6,593 bases of DNA from an uncultured Collinsella sp. (GTDB lineage: Bacteria; Actinomycetota; Coriobacteriia; Coriobacteriales; Coriobacteriaceae), in NCBI GenBank assembly GCA_902490245.1, contig CABUDB010000087.1, positions 1 through 6,593 of the forward strand, read 5' to 3'. The notes beneath the pieces were generated by a model that had not been told where the DNA came from, searched no databases, and saw only the letters and a list, made by a program, of their open reading frames with translations. This document shows positions 1-6,574 of the stretch, one piece after another. Position 1 is the first letter of the stretch. Each line of letters starts with the position of its first letter. The translations under genes and the position numbers were made by a program.

Positions 1-36
1 AACGAGGGTGCCGCCCAACAGAATGGTCAGTGGTAA
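1..36 (+). CDS. C-terminal end of an unidentified upstream gene (partial)
   Basis: Reading frame 1 is open from the window edge to a TAA at 34-36 and encodes the tail NEGAAQQNGQW. Its codons (GAG, GGT, GCC, CAG) match the usage of the genes downstream. The alternative frame that ends at TGA 41-43 uses AGG and AGA, which are rare here. The TAA shares its last base with the ATG of the DUF177 gene (TAATG), a common arrangement for translationally coupled neighbours. Eleven residues are too few to name the protein. In other Gram-positives coaD or a DivIVA-like gene often lies here, but nothing visible supports either one. Confidence 0.45.
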   Translation, partial: NEGAAQQNGQW

Positions 37-590
37 TGGCTGAGTTCCCGAGCGTTACCGTCGATCTTTCCGAGCAGCTCGAGTTTCCTGGAGATTCGTA
101 TCCGCTGACCGGTAAGGTCGATGTCGCCACCTACACGGTGGGCGAGAAGGAGTACCAGCTTCAGGACGGCATCGACTACGACGTTGTCTTTACCAATGCC
201 GGTATCGGTGTCTTGCTCACGGGCATGGTCCGCGCGCACGCCACCGGCGAGTGCGACCGTTGCCTGGAGCCCGCCTCGTTTGATATCGCCGGCGAGATCG
301 AGGAGTTCTACCTCTTTGAGGAGCCCGAGGATCCCGAGGCCTACGAGGACGGCTACGAGCTCCTGGGTGAGGACCGTATCGTCGATCTGGGTGAGCCCAT
401 CAATGACGCGGTCGTTATGGACACCCCGTTTGTGGTGCTCTGCAAGCCCGATTGCCGTGGTCTGTGCCCCACATGCGGTTGCAATCTCAACGTCGAGCAA
501 TGCGACTGCGCCGCCCAGGCAGAGGCAGAATGGGCCGCTGCCACGGAAAATCCATTTGCAGCATTGAAGAATCTCAAGCTTGATGAGTAA
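36..590 (+). CDS. yceD: DUF177/YceD family protein (23S rRNA accumulation protein family)
   Basis: The product is 184 residues when started at ATG 36. A GTG at 30 would add two residues. I prefer ATG 36 because it forms a TAATG overlap with the preceding stop and because neither start has a good Shine-Dalgarno sequence, which suggests translational coupling. The family hallmarks are clear: a GECDRCLEP motif (Cys73, Cys76) in the middle, an acidic stretch around residues 90-110, and a C-terminal cysteine cluster LCKPDCRGLCPTCGCNLN followed by CDC (Cys136, 140, 144, 147, 149, 156, 158). The cysteines suggest metal binding. E. coli YceD is linked to 23S rRNA accumulation, and the family is almost always encoded next to rpmF, as here. 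The precise biochemical role is not settled. The family assignment is confident, the function less so. Confidence 0.93.
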   Translation: MAEFPSVTVDLSEQLEFPGDSYPLTGKVDVATYTVGEKEYQLQDGIDYDVVFTNAGIGVLLTGMVRAHATGECDRCLEPASFDIAGEIEEFYLFEEPEDPEAYEDGYELLGEDRIVDLGEPINDAVVMDTPFVVLCKPDCRGLCPTCGCNLNVEQCDCAAQAEAEWAAATENPFAALKNLKLDE

Positions 591-595
591 AACTG

Positions 596-604
596 TGGTA
601 GTAT
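596..604 (+). promoter_or_regulatory. Candidate extended -10 promoter element for rpmF
   Basis: TGGTAGTAT contains a TG-N extension directly before the hexamer TAGTAT (599-604), which fits an extended -10 element. It lies 50 bases before the rpmF ATG in the gap after the DUF177 stop. No convincing -35 box is present at 16-18 bases spacing, so the call rests on the -10 alone. If real, rpmF could be transcribed separately from the DUF177 gene. Confidence 0.4.
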
Positions 605-654
605 CGCTACTTGCGCGTAATCGCCACACTGGATAGTTCATAAGGAAGGTCACT

Positions 655-834
655 ATGCCCGTACCTAAACAAAAGCAGGGTCGTATCCGCACTCACACCC
701 GTCGTTCCGCCAACATGAAGATCTCGGCTGCGGCTCAGTCCACGTGCCCCCGTTGCGGCGCTGTCAAGCTTCCGCACCACGTGTGCCCCAGCTGCGGTTT
801 CTACAAGGACCGCGAGGTTATCGTTACCGAGTAA
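655..834 (+). CDS. rpmF: 50S ribosomal protein L32
   Basis: This 59-residue protein begins MPVPKQKQGRIRTHTRRSAN, a close match to the basic N-terminus of bacterial L32 (usual length about 56-60). L32 is a structural component of the large ribosomal subunit. Residues 31-47 carry CPRCG and CPSCG (Cys31, Cys34, Cys44, Cys47), the intact zinc-ribbon form of the protein. Paralogues that lack these cysteines exist in other bacteria, so this is the zinc-dependent type. A strong Shine-Dalgarno run AAGGAAGG at 642-649 precedes the ATG by 5 bases. The DUF177-rpmF pairing is very widely conserved. An intrinsic terminator follows at 875-904. Confidence 0.97.
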   Translation: MPVPKQKQGRIRTHTRRSANMKISAAAQSTCPRCGAVKLPHHVCPSCGFYKDREVIVTE

Positions 835-837
835 CGG

Positions 838-843
838 TATACT
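838..843 (+). promoter_or_regulatory. Candidate -10 element (TATACT) upstream of plsX
   Basis: TATACT lies four bases after the rpmF stop and 78 bases before the plsX ATG, in a region that is otherwise GC-rich. It is preceded by GG, like the candidate -10 motifs before rpmF and acpP. No clear -35 box is seen at normal spacing. A transcript starting near position 850 would run straight into the terminator hairpin at 875-904. Confidence 0.35.
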
Positions 844-874
844 CTGGATGCGATGCCGTTCCAAATGGAACCAC

Positions 875-904
875 AATGGCCGGCTCAATGAGTCGGCCAT
901 TTTT
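875..904 (+). terminator. Rho-independent terminator between rpmF and plsX
   Basis: The arms AATGGCCGGCT (875-885) and AGTCGGCCATT (891-901) form an 11-base-pair stem with one G-U wobble and a five-base loop CAATG. The T-run spans 900-904. This is a textbook intrinsic terminator for the rpmF transcript. It ends only 17 bases before the plsX start, which leaves no room for a conventional promoter and leader after it. A weaker five-base-pair hairpin (GTTCC/GGAAC, 858-871) lies just upstream. Confidence 0.88.
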
Positions 905-921
905 GTATAAGGAGCATGTAT

Positions 922-1941
922 ATGAGTAACGTTCGCGTTTGTGTAGACGTTGTGGGTGGAGACGAGAAACCTCAGGTTGTTCTCGATGGTATCGAGGCTG
1001 CACTTGCCGCCGATCCCGATATCGAGGTCTTGGCAGCTGGTCCCGCCGAAATCGTCAATCCCTTTGCTGCTTCCCACGCACGTGTTGAGGCCCTTGAGGC
1101 ACCCGACGTTATCGCCATGGATGACGATCCCATTCGCGCCGTGATGACCAAACGCAAGTCGTCGATCGTGCTGTCGTGCCGCGCCATCAAGAAGGGAAAT
1201 GCGGATGCGTTCTTCTCTGCCGGCTCGACCGGTGCCATGACCGCCGCTGCCACCGCCTACGTGACGCCGTTTAGGTATCAGGCCGAAGGCAAGAAACAGC
1301 CGGTGCGTCCCTGTCTGACCAATGCGCTACCCAATCGCGCCGGCGGTCTGACGGTGCTGTGTGATATGGGCGCCAACCCCGATGTCGAGGTCGACGACAT
1401 GGTACGTTTTGCCCAGATGGGTAGTGCTTATGCCCGCGTCGTCCTGGGCATCGAGCATCCCCGCGTGGGCCTGCTTGCCAACGGCACCGAGGACGAGAAG
1501 GGCTCCAACTTTACCAAGGCCTGCTTCCCGGCCATGAAAGCCGCCGTTCCCGGTTTTGTGGGCAACTGCGAGGGCACCGATCTTACGTCGGGCAATTTTG
1601 ACGTCGTGGTCGCCGACGGCATGTCGGGCAACATCGCGCTCAAGGCCACTGAGGGCGCTGCCAAGTTTTTGCTGCAGGAGCTCAAGGGCGTCTTTATGTC
1701 TTCGCTTGGCACCAAGATCGCCGCGCTGCTCATTAAAAAGCAGATGCGCGAGATAAAGGCCAAGCTTTCGGGCGACGCCAAGGGCGGCGCGATTCTTTTG
1801 GGCTTGCGCGGCGTGGTCCTGATCGGCCATGGCGCCACCTCGATCGAGGCTGTTAAAAACGGTACGCTCGCGGCGGCCGAAGCCGTGCGCGCCGGGCTGG
1901 TCGAGAACGTCGCCAACTCTATGGACGGTATCGTTTTATAA
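922..1941 (+). CDS. plsX: Phosphate acyltransferase PlsX
   Basis: PlsX transfers an acyl chain from acyl-ACP to inorganic phosphate. The resulting acyl-phosphate is used by the membrane enzyme PlsY to acylate glycerol-3-phosphate, the first step of phospholipid synthesis in most bacteria. The enzyme is peripheral to the membrane. The product is 339 residues, the usual size. Family features in order: the N-terminal strand VRVCVDVVGGD (residues 4-14), AGSTGAM near residue 100, VLCDMGANPD (145-154), GLLANGTEDEKG near 190, the VVVADGMSGNIALK region near 235, and the C-terminal GVVLIGHGA (His303). I chose ATG 922 over ATG 916 because AAGGAG (909-914) sits 7 bases from the former and only 1 base from the latter. 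It follows a strong terminator. No intrinsic terminator follows immediately after its stop. Confidence 0.96.
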   Translation: MSNVRVCVDVVGGDEKPQVVLDGIEAALAADPDIEVLAAGPAEIVNPFAASHARVEALEAPDVIAMDDDPIRAVMTKRKSSIVLSCRAIKKGNADAFFSAGSTGAMTAAATAYVTPFRYQAEGKKQPVRPCLTNALPNRAGGLTVLCDMGANPDVEVDDMVRFAQMGSAYARVVLGIEHPRVGLLANGTEDEKGSNFTKACFPAMKAAVPGFVGNCEGTDLTSGNFDVVVADGMSGNIALKATEGAAKFLLQELKGVFMSSLGTKIAALLIKKQMREIKAKLSGDAKGGAILLGLRGVVLIGHGATSIEAVKNGTLAAAEAVRAGLVENVANSMDGIVL

Positions 1942-1978
1942 CAGCGGCGTTATGCGTCTCGGGGTGTGCGTCGTGGGG

Positions 1979-1984
1979 TAGAAT
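1979..1984 (+). promoter_or_regulatory. Candidate -10 element (TAGAAT) upstream of acpP
   Basis: TAGAAT within TGGGGTAGAAT is close to the consensus TATAAT and lies 71 bases before the acpP ATG. No good -35 box is visible 16-18 bases upstream. The predicted transcription start, near 1991, falls a few bases ahead of the palindrome at 1998-2019, so the palindrome would lie in the early transcribed region. This is a plausible promoter for the acpP-rnc-smc-ftsY unit. Confidence 0.42.
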
Positions 1985-1997
1985 CAGAACCGTGTCT

Positions 1998-2026
1998 TGG
2001 TACCGCCCGGGCGGTACCATTCTTTT
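1998..2026 (+). promoter_or_regulatory. Perfect 22-base palindrome with downstream T-rich run (operator or terminator-like hairpin)
   Basis: TGGTACCGCCC (1998-2008) is followed directly by its exact reverse complement (2009-2019), then by TTCTTTT (2020-2026). As RNA it can fold into a 9-base-pair stem with a CCGG tetraloop followed by a mostly U tract, which resembles an intrinsic terminator interrupted by one C. As DNA, a 22-base perfect dyad just after a candidate promoter is also what a dimeric repressor operator looks like. The two readings cannot be separated from sequence alone. It could be the plsX terminator, an attenuator in the acpP leader, or an operator. Confidence 0.7.
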
Positions 2027-2055
2027 GGTATTCATGCACTATGAGAGGAAGCGCT

Positions 2056-2298
2056 ATGGACCGCTCCGAAATCTTCGACAAGATCGCCGAGGTCGCTGCT
2101 GACGTTCTGGGCGTCGATGTTGCCGAAATTAGCGATGAGACCACCTTTGACGACCTCGATGCCAACTCGCTCGAGCGCCTGCAGCTGGTTACGGCTATCG
2201 AGGACGAGTTCAACCTCGAGATCGATGACGAGACCCTGCTCTCGCTCAACTCTGTCGCCGACGCGGTCGACGCGATTGAAAACGCCAGGGAGGCCTAG
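2056..2298 (+). CDS. acpP: Acyl carrier protein
   Basis: The product is an 80-residue acidic protein with the four-helix ACP pattern. It carries growing or finished acyl chains as a thioester on a 4'-phosphopantetheine arm. The attachment serine is Ser38 in the stretch DLDANSLERLQL. The residue before it is Asn37 where typical ACPs have Asp (DSL). The third helix and tail (FNLEIDDETLLSLNSVADAVDAIE) are ordinary for the family. The ATG at 2056 has an AGAGGA Shine-Dalgarno (2044-2049) at 6 bases, whereas the in-frame extension upstream runs through the palindrome and is not credible. It sits after plsX, which uses acyl-ACP, and is 3 bases from rnc, as in the Bacillus-type acpP-rnc-smc-ftsY order. 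It may be a second, specialised ACP if the genome also has a canonical one. The family is certain, the status as the main ACP less so. Confidence 0.92.
   Translation: MDRSEIFDKIAEVAADVLGVDVAEISDETTFDDLDANSLERLQLVTAIEDEFNLEIDDETLLSLNSVADAVDAIENAREA
2288..2293 (+). promoter_or_regulatory. Ribosome binding site of rnc, inside the acpP 3' end
   Basis: GGGAGG at 2288-2293 lies within the last codons of acpP and 8 bases before TTG 2302. This supports the unusual TTG as the rnc start. It also means rnc translation probably depends on ribosomes finishing acpP. Confidence 0.7.
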
Positions 2299-2301
2299 GT
2301 C

Positions 2302-3027
2302 TTGGCTTTATCGGAACGACTTACGCGTGCCCAGGAGATCCTGGGCCATGAGTTCAATGACAAGGTGCTGCTGCGCGCAGCCCTCACGCATCCTTCGGCA
2401 GTCGAGGGCCAGCCGGTTTCTGCCAGCTATGAGCGCCTTGAGTTCTTGGGCGATTCCATTTTGGGCGCTGTGGTCGCACGCTCCCTGTTTGAGTCCTATC
2501 CGGAGTTTGACGAGGGCAAGCTCACGCGCCTGAAGGTGTCGCTTGTCTCGGGCGCTACGCTGTCCGAGGTTTCTCACGAGCTGGGCATCGACGACATCAT
2601 CATCTTTGGTGCCTCCGAGACCGGTACCGGTGCGCGCGGCCTGCATTCGGCCCTCGAGAACGTCTATGAGTCGCTCGTGGGCGCGCTGTACCTGGATGCC
2701 GGCTGGGATGCCGCGGCAGAGTTCATTCACCGTACGCTTAAGCCGCATTTGGCTTCCGAGCGTGCCGAGCATCCTGCGAACCCCAAGTCGTTTTTGCAGG
2801 AGTGCGTGCAAGCCGACGGTCACGAGCCCCCGGCGTACAAGCTCGTTGGCTCCGAGGGCCCGGCGCATGCGCCCACCTTTACCGCCGTGGTTTTGATCGA
2901 TGGTATTCGCCAGGGTCGCGGCTCCGGCTCTTCAAAGAAGGAAGCCGAGGGAGCCGCCGCGCTCGAAGCGCTCGACCGCATGGGTTACACCACCAACGGC
3001 GTGATTCTGAACAAGAAGCACGTGTAA
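2302..3027 (+). CDS. rnc: Ribonuclease III
   Basis: RNase III cleaves double-stranded RNA, matures 16S/23S rRNA precursors and degrades structured mRNAs and sense-antisense duplexes in the cytoplasm. The product is 241 residues, a normal length. The endonuclease domain is at about residues 5-150 and contains the signature ERLEFLGDS (44-52; Glu44, Glu47 and Asp51 match metal-binding positions) and the second motif ENVYESLVGALYLD (119-132), where Glu123 is the expected catalytic glutamate. Asn120 occupies the position that is Asp114 in E. coli. The double-stranded RNA-binding domain is at about 160-226, with GPAHAPTFTA and GSSKKEAEGAAA. The start is TTG, chosen because the N-terminus aligns with the family and GGGAGG is well placed. 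The gene lies 3 bases after acpP and 10 bases before smc. Confidence 0.95.
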   Translation: MALSERLTRAQEILGHEFNDKVLLRAALTHPSAVEGQPVSASYERLEFLGDSILGAVVARSLFESYPEFDEGKLTRLKVSLVSGATLSEVSHELGIDDIIIFGASETGTGARGLHSALENVYESLVGALYLDAGWDAAAEFIHRTLKPHLASERAEHPANPKSFLQECVQADGHEPPAYKLVGSEGPAHAPTFTAVVLIDGIRQGRGSGSSKKEAEGAAALEALDRMGYTTNGVILNKKHV

Positions 3028-3037
3028 GCGAGGAACC

Positions 3038-6000
3038 GTGTATCTCAAGTCCCTCACGCTCAAAGGGTTCAAGTCGTTTGCCGACCGCGCCCATATGACG
3101 TTTGAGCCGGGCCTGACCGTCATCGTCGGTCCCAACGGCTCGGGAAAATCGAACATCTCCGACTCGATTCTGTGGGTCCTGGGCGAGCAGAGCGCCAAGC
3201 AGCTGCGCGGCCAGGCCATGGAGGATGTTATCTTCTCGGGCTCGTCGGCGCGAAAGCCGGTGGGTGTTGCCGAGGTCACGCTGGTGCTCGATAACTCGGA
3301 CCATATGCTGCCTGTCGATTTTGACGAAGTCGCCATCACCCGTCGCATGTACCGCTCGGGCGAAAGCGAGTACCTCATCAACTCGAGTCCGTGCCGCCTG
3401 ATGGACATTCAGGACATCCTGCACGATTCGGGCCTGGGCAAGGATACGCATTCCATCATCAGCCAGGGCAAGCTCGACGCCATTTTGCAGAGCCGCCCGG
3501 AGGAGCGCCGCGCCCTTATCGAGGAGGCCGCCGGCATCTCCAAGCACAAGCGCCGCAAGGAGCGTGCGCTCAAAAAAATTAAGTCGATGGACGAGCACCT
3601 GATGCGTGCCCGCGACATCAATAAGGAGATCGCCCGTCAGCTGCGACCGCTGGAGCGTCAGGTCGATCGCGCGCGCAAGTACAAAGAGCTGTCCTCGCGC
3701 GCGAACGAGCTTACGCAGATGCTGGCCGTCGACGAGCTGCGTTCGCTGCAGTCGCAGTGGAACGACCTGGAGAGCCGCTCCAAGGAAGGTGCCGCCGAGC
3801 TTGAGCTTGCGCAGTACCGCTTGGGCGAAAAGGAGCGCGAGCTCGAGAAGCTCCAGGTCATGCTCGAGGAAAAGGGCCTGTTTGTGGGCGACCTGGGCGA
3901 GCAGCGCCGTCATATGCAAGATGTGGTCGGCCGCATTAACTCCGACATGCGCCTGCTCGAGGAAAAGGGCCACAACATGGTGTCGCGCCTGTCCGACATG
4001 CGCGGCCAGATCTCGAGCTCCGAGCATCAGCGTCGTCGCGTGGTCGAGGAGCTCGAGGACGCGCGCGCCCAGCTTGAGGAAGTGACCGGCGCGCACATGC
4101 AGGCCCAGGAGGACGTTGACGCCGCCGGTCCTGCCGCTGCTGAGCTCCACGAGCGTCGCGTGGCGCTCGACAATCAGATTTCGCAGCTTACGCGTGAACA
4201 GCGTGATGTGCAGCGCGTGGCCGATAACGCCGCGCTCGAGCTCGCTAAGGTGAAGGATTCCTTGAGCAATGCCGAGGTCGAGGACAACATGTATGCCTCG
4301 CGCCTGGAGCAGATTGACGAGCAGCTCGAGGAGGTCACGGCCTCGCTCGAGAGCCGTCGCGACCGCGCCGAGGAGCTTGAGGGCGCTCTTGAGGAAGCGC
4401 GCCAGGCTCAGGTCGATGCGCGTGAGGCCACCGAGGCGGCACGCGCGGCCCTGAAGGACCTGCGTGCCCGCGAGAGCGAGGCGCGCAACAAGTTATCCGA
4501 GGTGCGCTCGGAGCTTGCCAGCCAAAAGAAACTCGATGCCCGCATGGCCGACAGCTCGCCGCTCGTGAGCCGTCTGGTGGGCGCGCTCGGCGACGATGTC
4601 TTGGGTCGTCTGGGTGACGTGCTCGAGGCCCCGCGCGAGCTTGAGGGCCTGGTTGAGCAATTGCTCGCCGGCGATATCGATGCGCTGCTGTTTGACGATA
4701 CGTCCTCGCTTGAGCGTGCCGGTCGTGCCGCTCTGGACCAGAAGAAGGCCTCGGGTGAGGCGCTGCTGGTGGCGCGCGGCGTGAGCGGCTCTGCTGCCGC
4801 CGAGGGCGCTGCCGGTTCGCGTCTGGTCGATCGCCTTTCCGTGCGTGCCGGTTATGGCCCGATTGTCGAGGCGCTGCTTGGCGGCTATTACGTGGTCGAT
4901 GACTTGGCTGCCGCGTTGGCCGCGCCGGTCGTTGACGGCGTGACTTACGTGACCCCCGATGGCGCCCGCGTCGCCTGCGGCGGCCTGGTGCGCGTGGGCC
5001 TCGATGCCGGCGAGGCGTCGGGTGCCTTGGAGCGCAAGCGCCGTATCCGCGAGCTGGAGGGGCTTGAGCCCGATTTGGCCGCTGTGTTTGAACATGTGTC
5101 AGGCCAGGTCGTTGAGGCTAATGCGGCCGTTGAGGAAGCGCGTGCCGCCGAGGGCGATGCCGCCGGCGAGATTGCCCGTCTTGAGGGCGAGCGCCGCTCG
5201 CTGCTTTCCGAGATCGGCCGCCTGGAGCAAAGCGCCAACAATGCCGAGGTCGAGCGCGTGCGTATCTCCAAGCGCCGCGAGCAGGCCGCCGAGGCCGTTC
5301 GCGCTGCGCGTCCGCGCGTTGACGAGCTCACCCGTTCGCGCGACGAGGCCCGTGCGCAGACAAGCGACCTGGGTCTCCAGATTGCCGAAGCCAACGACGA
5401 ACTCGATCGCGTGCGCCGTGACGATTCCGAGGCTGCCGGCAAGCTCGCCGATGCCAAGGTGCGCCTGGCCCAGACGAGCGAGCGCCTGCGTTCGCTGAAG
5501 GGCCGTGTGCCCGATCTGGAGCATCGCCTGGAGGGCATCGACCGCCGTATCCGCGGAACACGCCAGGCCTCGCGCTCGCTCGAATTGCTGCGCCTGCGCG
5601 TCGATCCCATGCACGAGCGCTATTCGGCCCTGCTGGAGCGCGCGTCGGATTGGGCCGTGCGTTTGCGTGACCAGGCAACGCTTGAGGAGGCGGATTCGGC
5701 CTCGCTCAAGAAGACCATCGAAGATGCCAAGGCCGAGGTCTCCCGCGCCAAGGAGCGGGTCGATGCCGCCACGGCGACGCAAAACGAGTTCAAGGTCGCA
5801 CGCGGCAAGCTCGAGGTGCAGGTAGAGGCGGCCATCAAGGCCATTACCGCCGATGGCACCACGGTGCTCGAGGAAGCGCTCATGCTTCCTGCTCCCACCG
5901 ACCGAGATGCCGCCGAGCGCGAGCTTAACCAGCTCGTGCGCCAGATCAACAACCTGGGCCCTGTGAACCAGGTTGCCATGGAGGAGTACGAGCAGCTCAA

Positions 6001-6574
6001 GCGCCGCGCCGATTATATCGAGGAGCAGCTGGCCGATCTGGAGAGCGCGCGCAAGGCGCTCACCAAGATCACCGTGGCCATCGACCGCAAGATGCGTAAG
6101 GCCTTCCTGGTGACCTTTGAGAAGGTCGATGCGAACTTCCGCGAGATCTTCGCCATGCTGTTCCCGGGAGGCCAGGCACATCTGGAGATGACCGATCCCG
6201 AGCATCCGGCCGAGACGGGCATCGAGGTCGTGGCGCAGCCGCGCGGCAAGCGCATCACCAAGATGATGCTCATGTCAGGCGGCGAGAAGAGCCTGACGGC
6301 GCTCGCCCTGCTCTTTGCCGTGTATCGCACGCGCACGGTGCCGTTCTATGTGCTGGACGAGGTCGAGGCGGCGCTCGATGACGCCAACCTGTCCAAGCTC
6401 ATCGGCGCGCTCGATGTGTTGCGTTCCGATACGCAGCTCTTGGTTATCTCGCATCAGCGCCGTACTATGGAGGACGCTGACGTCCTCTACGGCGTCTCGA
6501 TGCAAGCCGACGGCGTCAGTCGCGTCGTCTCGCAAAAACTCGATCGCGAAACCGGAAAGGTCGTGAATGCATAA
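3038..6574 (+). CDS. smc: Chromosome segregation/condensation ATPase SMC
   Basis: SMC is the ATPase of the bacterial condensin complex. With ScpA and ScpB (not in this window) it forms a ring that organises and helps separate the chromosome. The product is 1178 residues, the normal full length. In order: the N-terminal ATPase half begins MYLKSLTLKGFKSFADR and has Walker A GPNGSGKSN (31-39) and Q-loop Gln143 in ISQGKLDAIL; a coiled coil at about 170-505; the hinge domain at about 508-655, ending in DGARVACGGLVRVG; a returning coiled coil at about 660-1000; and the C-terminal ATPase half with signature MSGGEK (1079-1084), Walker B FYVLDE (Asp1107, Glu1108), the D-loop EAALDD and ISHQRRTM. All catalytic motifs are intact. 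The start is GTG, fixed by the family's N-terminus. GAGGAA (3030-3035) gives a Shine-Dalgarno that is rather close, at 2-4 bases. The stop overlaps the next ATG. Confidence 0.98.
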   Translation: MYLKSLTLKGFKSFADRAHMTFEPGLTVIVGPNGSGKSNISDSILWVLGEQSAKQLRGQAMEDVIFSGSSARKPVGVAEVTLVLDNSDHMLPVDFDEVAITRRMYRSGESEYLINSSPCRLMDIQDILHDSGLGKDTHSIISQGKLDAILQSRPEERRALIEEAAGISKHKRRKERALKKIKSMDEHLMRARDINKEIARQLRPLERQVDRARKYKELSSRANELTQMLAVDELRSLQSQWNDLESRSKEGAAELELAQYRLGEKERELEKLQVMLEEKGLFVGDLGEQRRHMQDVVGRINSDMRLLEEKGHNMVSRLSDMRGQISSSEHQRRRVVEELEDARAQLEEVTGAHMQAQEDVDAAGPAAAELHERRVALDNQISQLTREQRDVQRVADNAALELAKVKDSLSNAEVEDNMYASRLEQIDEQLEEVTASLESRRDRAEELEGALEEARQAQVDAREATEAARAALKDLRARESEARNKLSEVRSELASQKKLDARMADSSPLVSRLVGALGDDVLGRLGDVLEAPRELEGLVEQLLAGDIDALLFDDTSSLERAGRAALDQKKASGEALLVARGVSGSAAAEGAAGSRLVDRLSVRAGYGPIVEALLGGYYVVDDLAAALAAPVVDGVTYVTPDGARVACGGLVRVGLDAGEASGALERKRRIRELEGLEPDLAAVFEHVSGQVVEANAAVEEARAAEGDAAGEIARLEGERRSLLSEIGRLEQSANNAEVERVRISKRREQAAEAVRAARPRVDELTRSRDEARAQTSDLGLQIAEANDELDRVRRDDSEAAGKLADAKVRLAQTSERLRSLKGRVPDLEHRLEGIDRRIRGTRQASRSLELLRLRVDPMHERYSALLERASDWAVRLRDQATLEEADSASLKKTIEDAKAEVSRAKERVDAATATQNEFKVARGKLEVQVEAAIKAITADGTTVLEEALMLPAPTDRDAAERELNQLVRQINNLGPVNQVAMEEYEQLKRRADYIEEQLADLESARKALTKITVAIDRKMRKAFLVTFEKVDANFREIFAMLFPGGQAHLEMTDPEHPAETGIEVVAQPRGKRITKMMLMSGGEKSLTALALLFAVYRTRTVPFYVLDEVEAALDDANLSKLIGALDVLRSDTQLLVISHQRRTMEDADVLYGVSMQADGVSRVVSQKLDRETGKVVNA

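Noticed and set aside
598..620. Small inverted repeats in the rpmF leader (GTAG/CTAC at 598-610 and a TTGCGCGTAA near-palindrome at 611-620)
   Set aside because: The arms are four bases or imperfect, too weak to support an operator or a stable hairpin.
848..910. Short leader reading frames before plsX (ATG 848 to TAA 908-910, and ATG 853 to TGA 889-891 in the terminator loop)
   Set aside because: A leader peptide ending in the terminator loop would suit attenuation, but neither ATG has a Shine-Dalgarno sequence. A transcript from the TATACT motif would start at or after these ATGs, and the codons show no run of a regulatory amino acid.
916..921. ATG 916 as the plsX start
   Set aside because: It is only one base from the GGAG ribosome binding site. 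ATG 922 is at proper spacing and gives the usual PlsX N-terminus.
744..929. A 61-codon + strand frame running from inside rpmF across the terminator into plsX
   Set aside because: It starts within rpmF in another frame with no ribosome binding site, and its translation has no recognisable features. It is open by chance.
1966..2055. Upstream in-frame extension of acpP
   Set aside because: It would add 30 residues to a family of fixed length, encoded across the candidate promoter and palindrome. The ATG at 2056 has its own Shine-Dalgarno sequence.
2879..4150. A 423-codon open frame on the minus strand opposite the rnc end and smc start
   Set aside because: It lies wholly opposite intact rnc and smc, its translation has no recognisable domain, and long antisense frames are expected opposite GC-rich genes with strong third-position bias. 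Other long minus-strand frames at 4493-5095, 4945-5610 and 5099-6205 are explained the same way.
4268..5254. A 15-base exact repeat encoding NAEVE in both coiled-coil arms of smc (4268-4282 and 5240-5254)
   Set aside because: It is in frame, short, and made of the preferred codons of this genome in heptad-type sequence. Chance and codon bias explain it.
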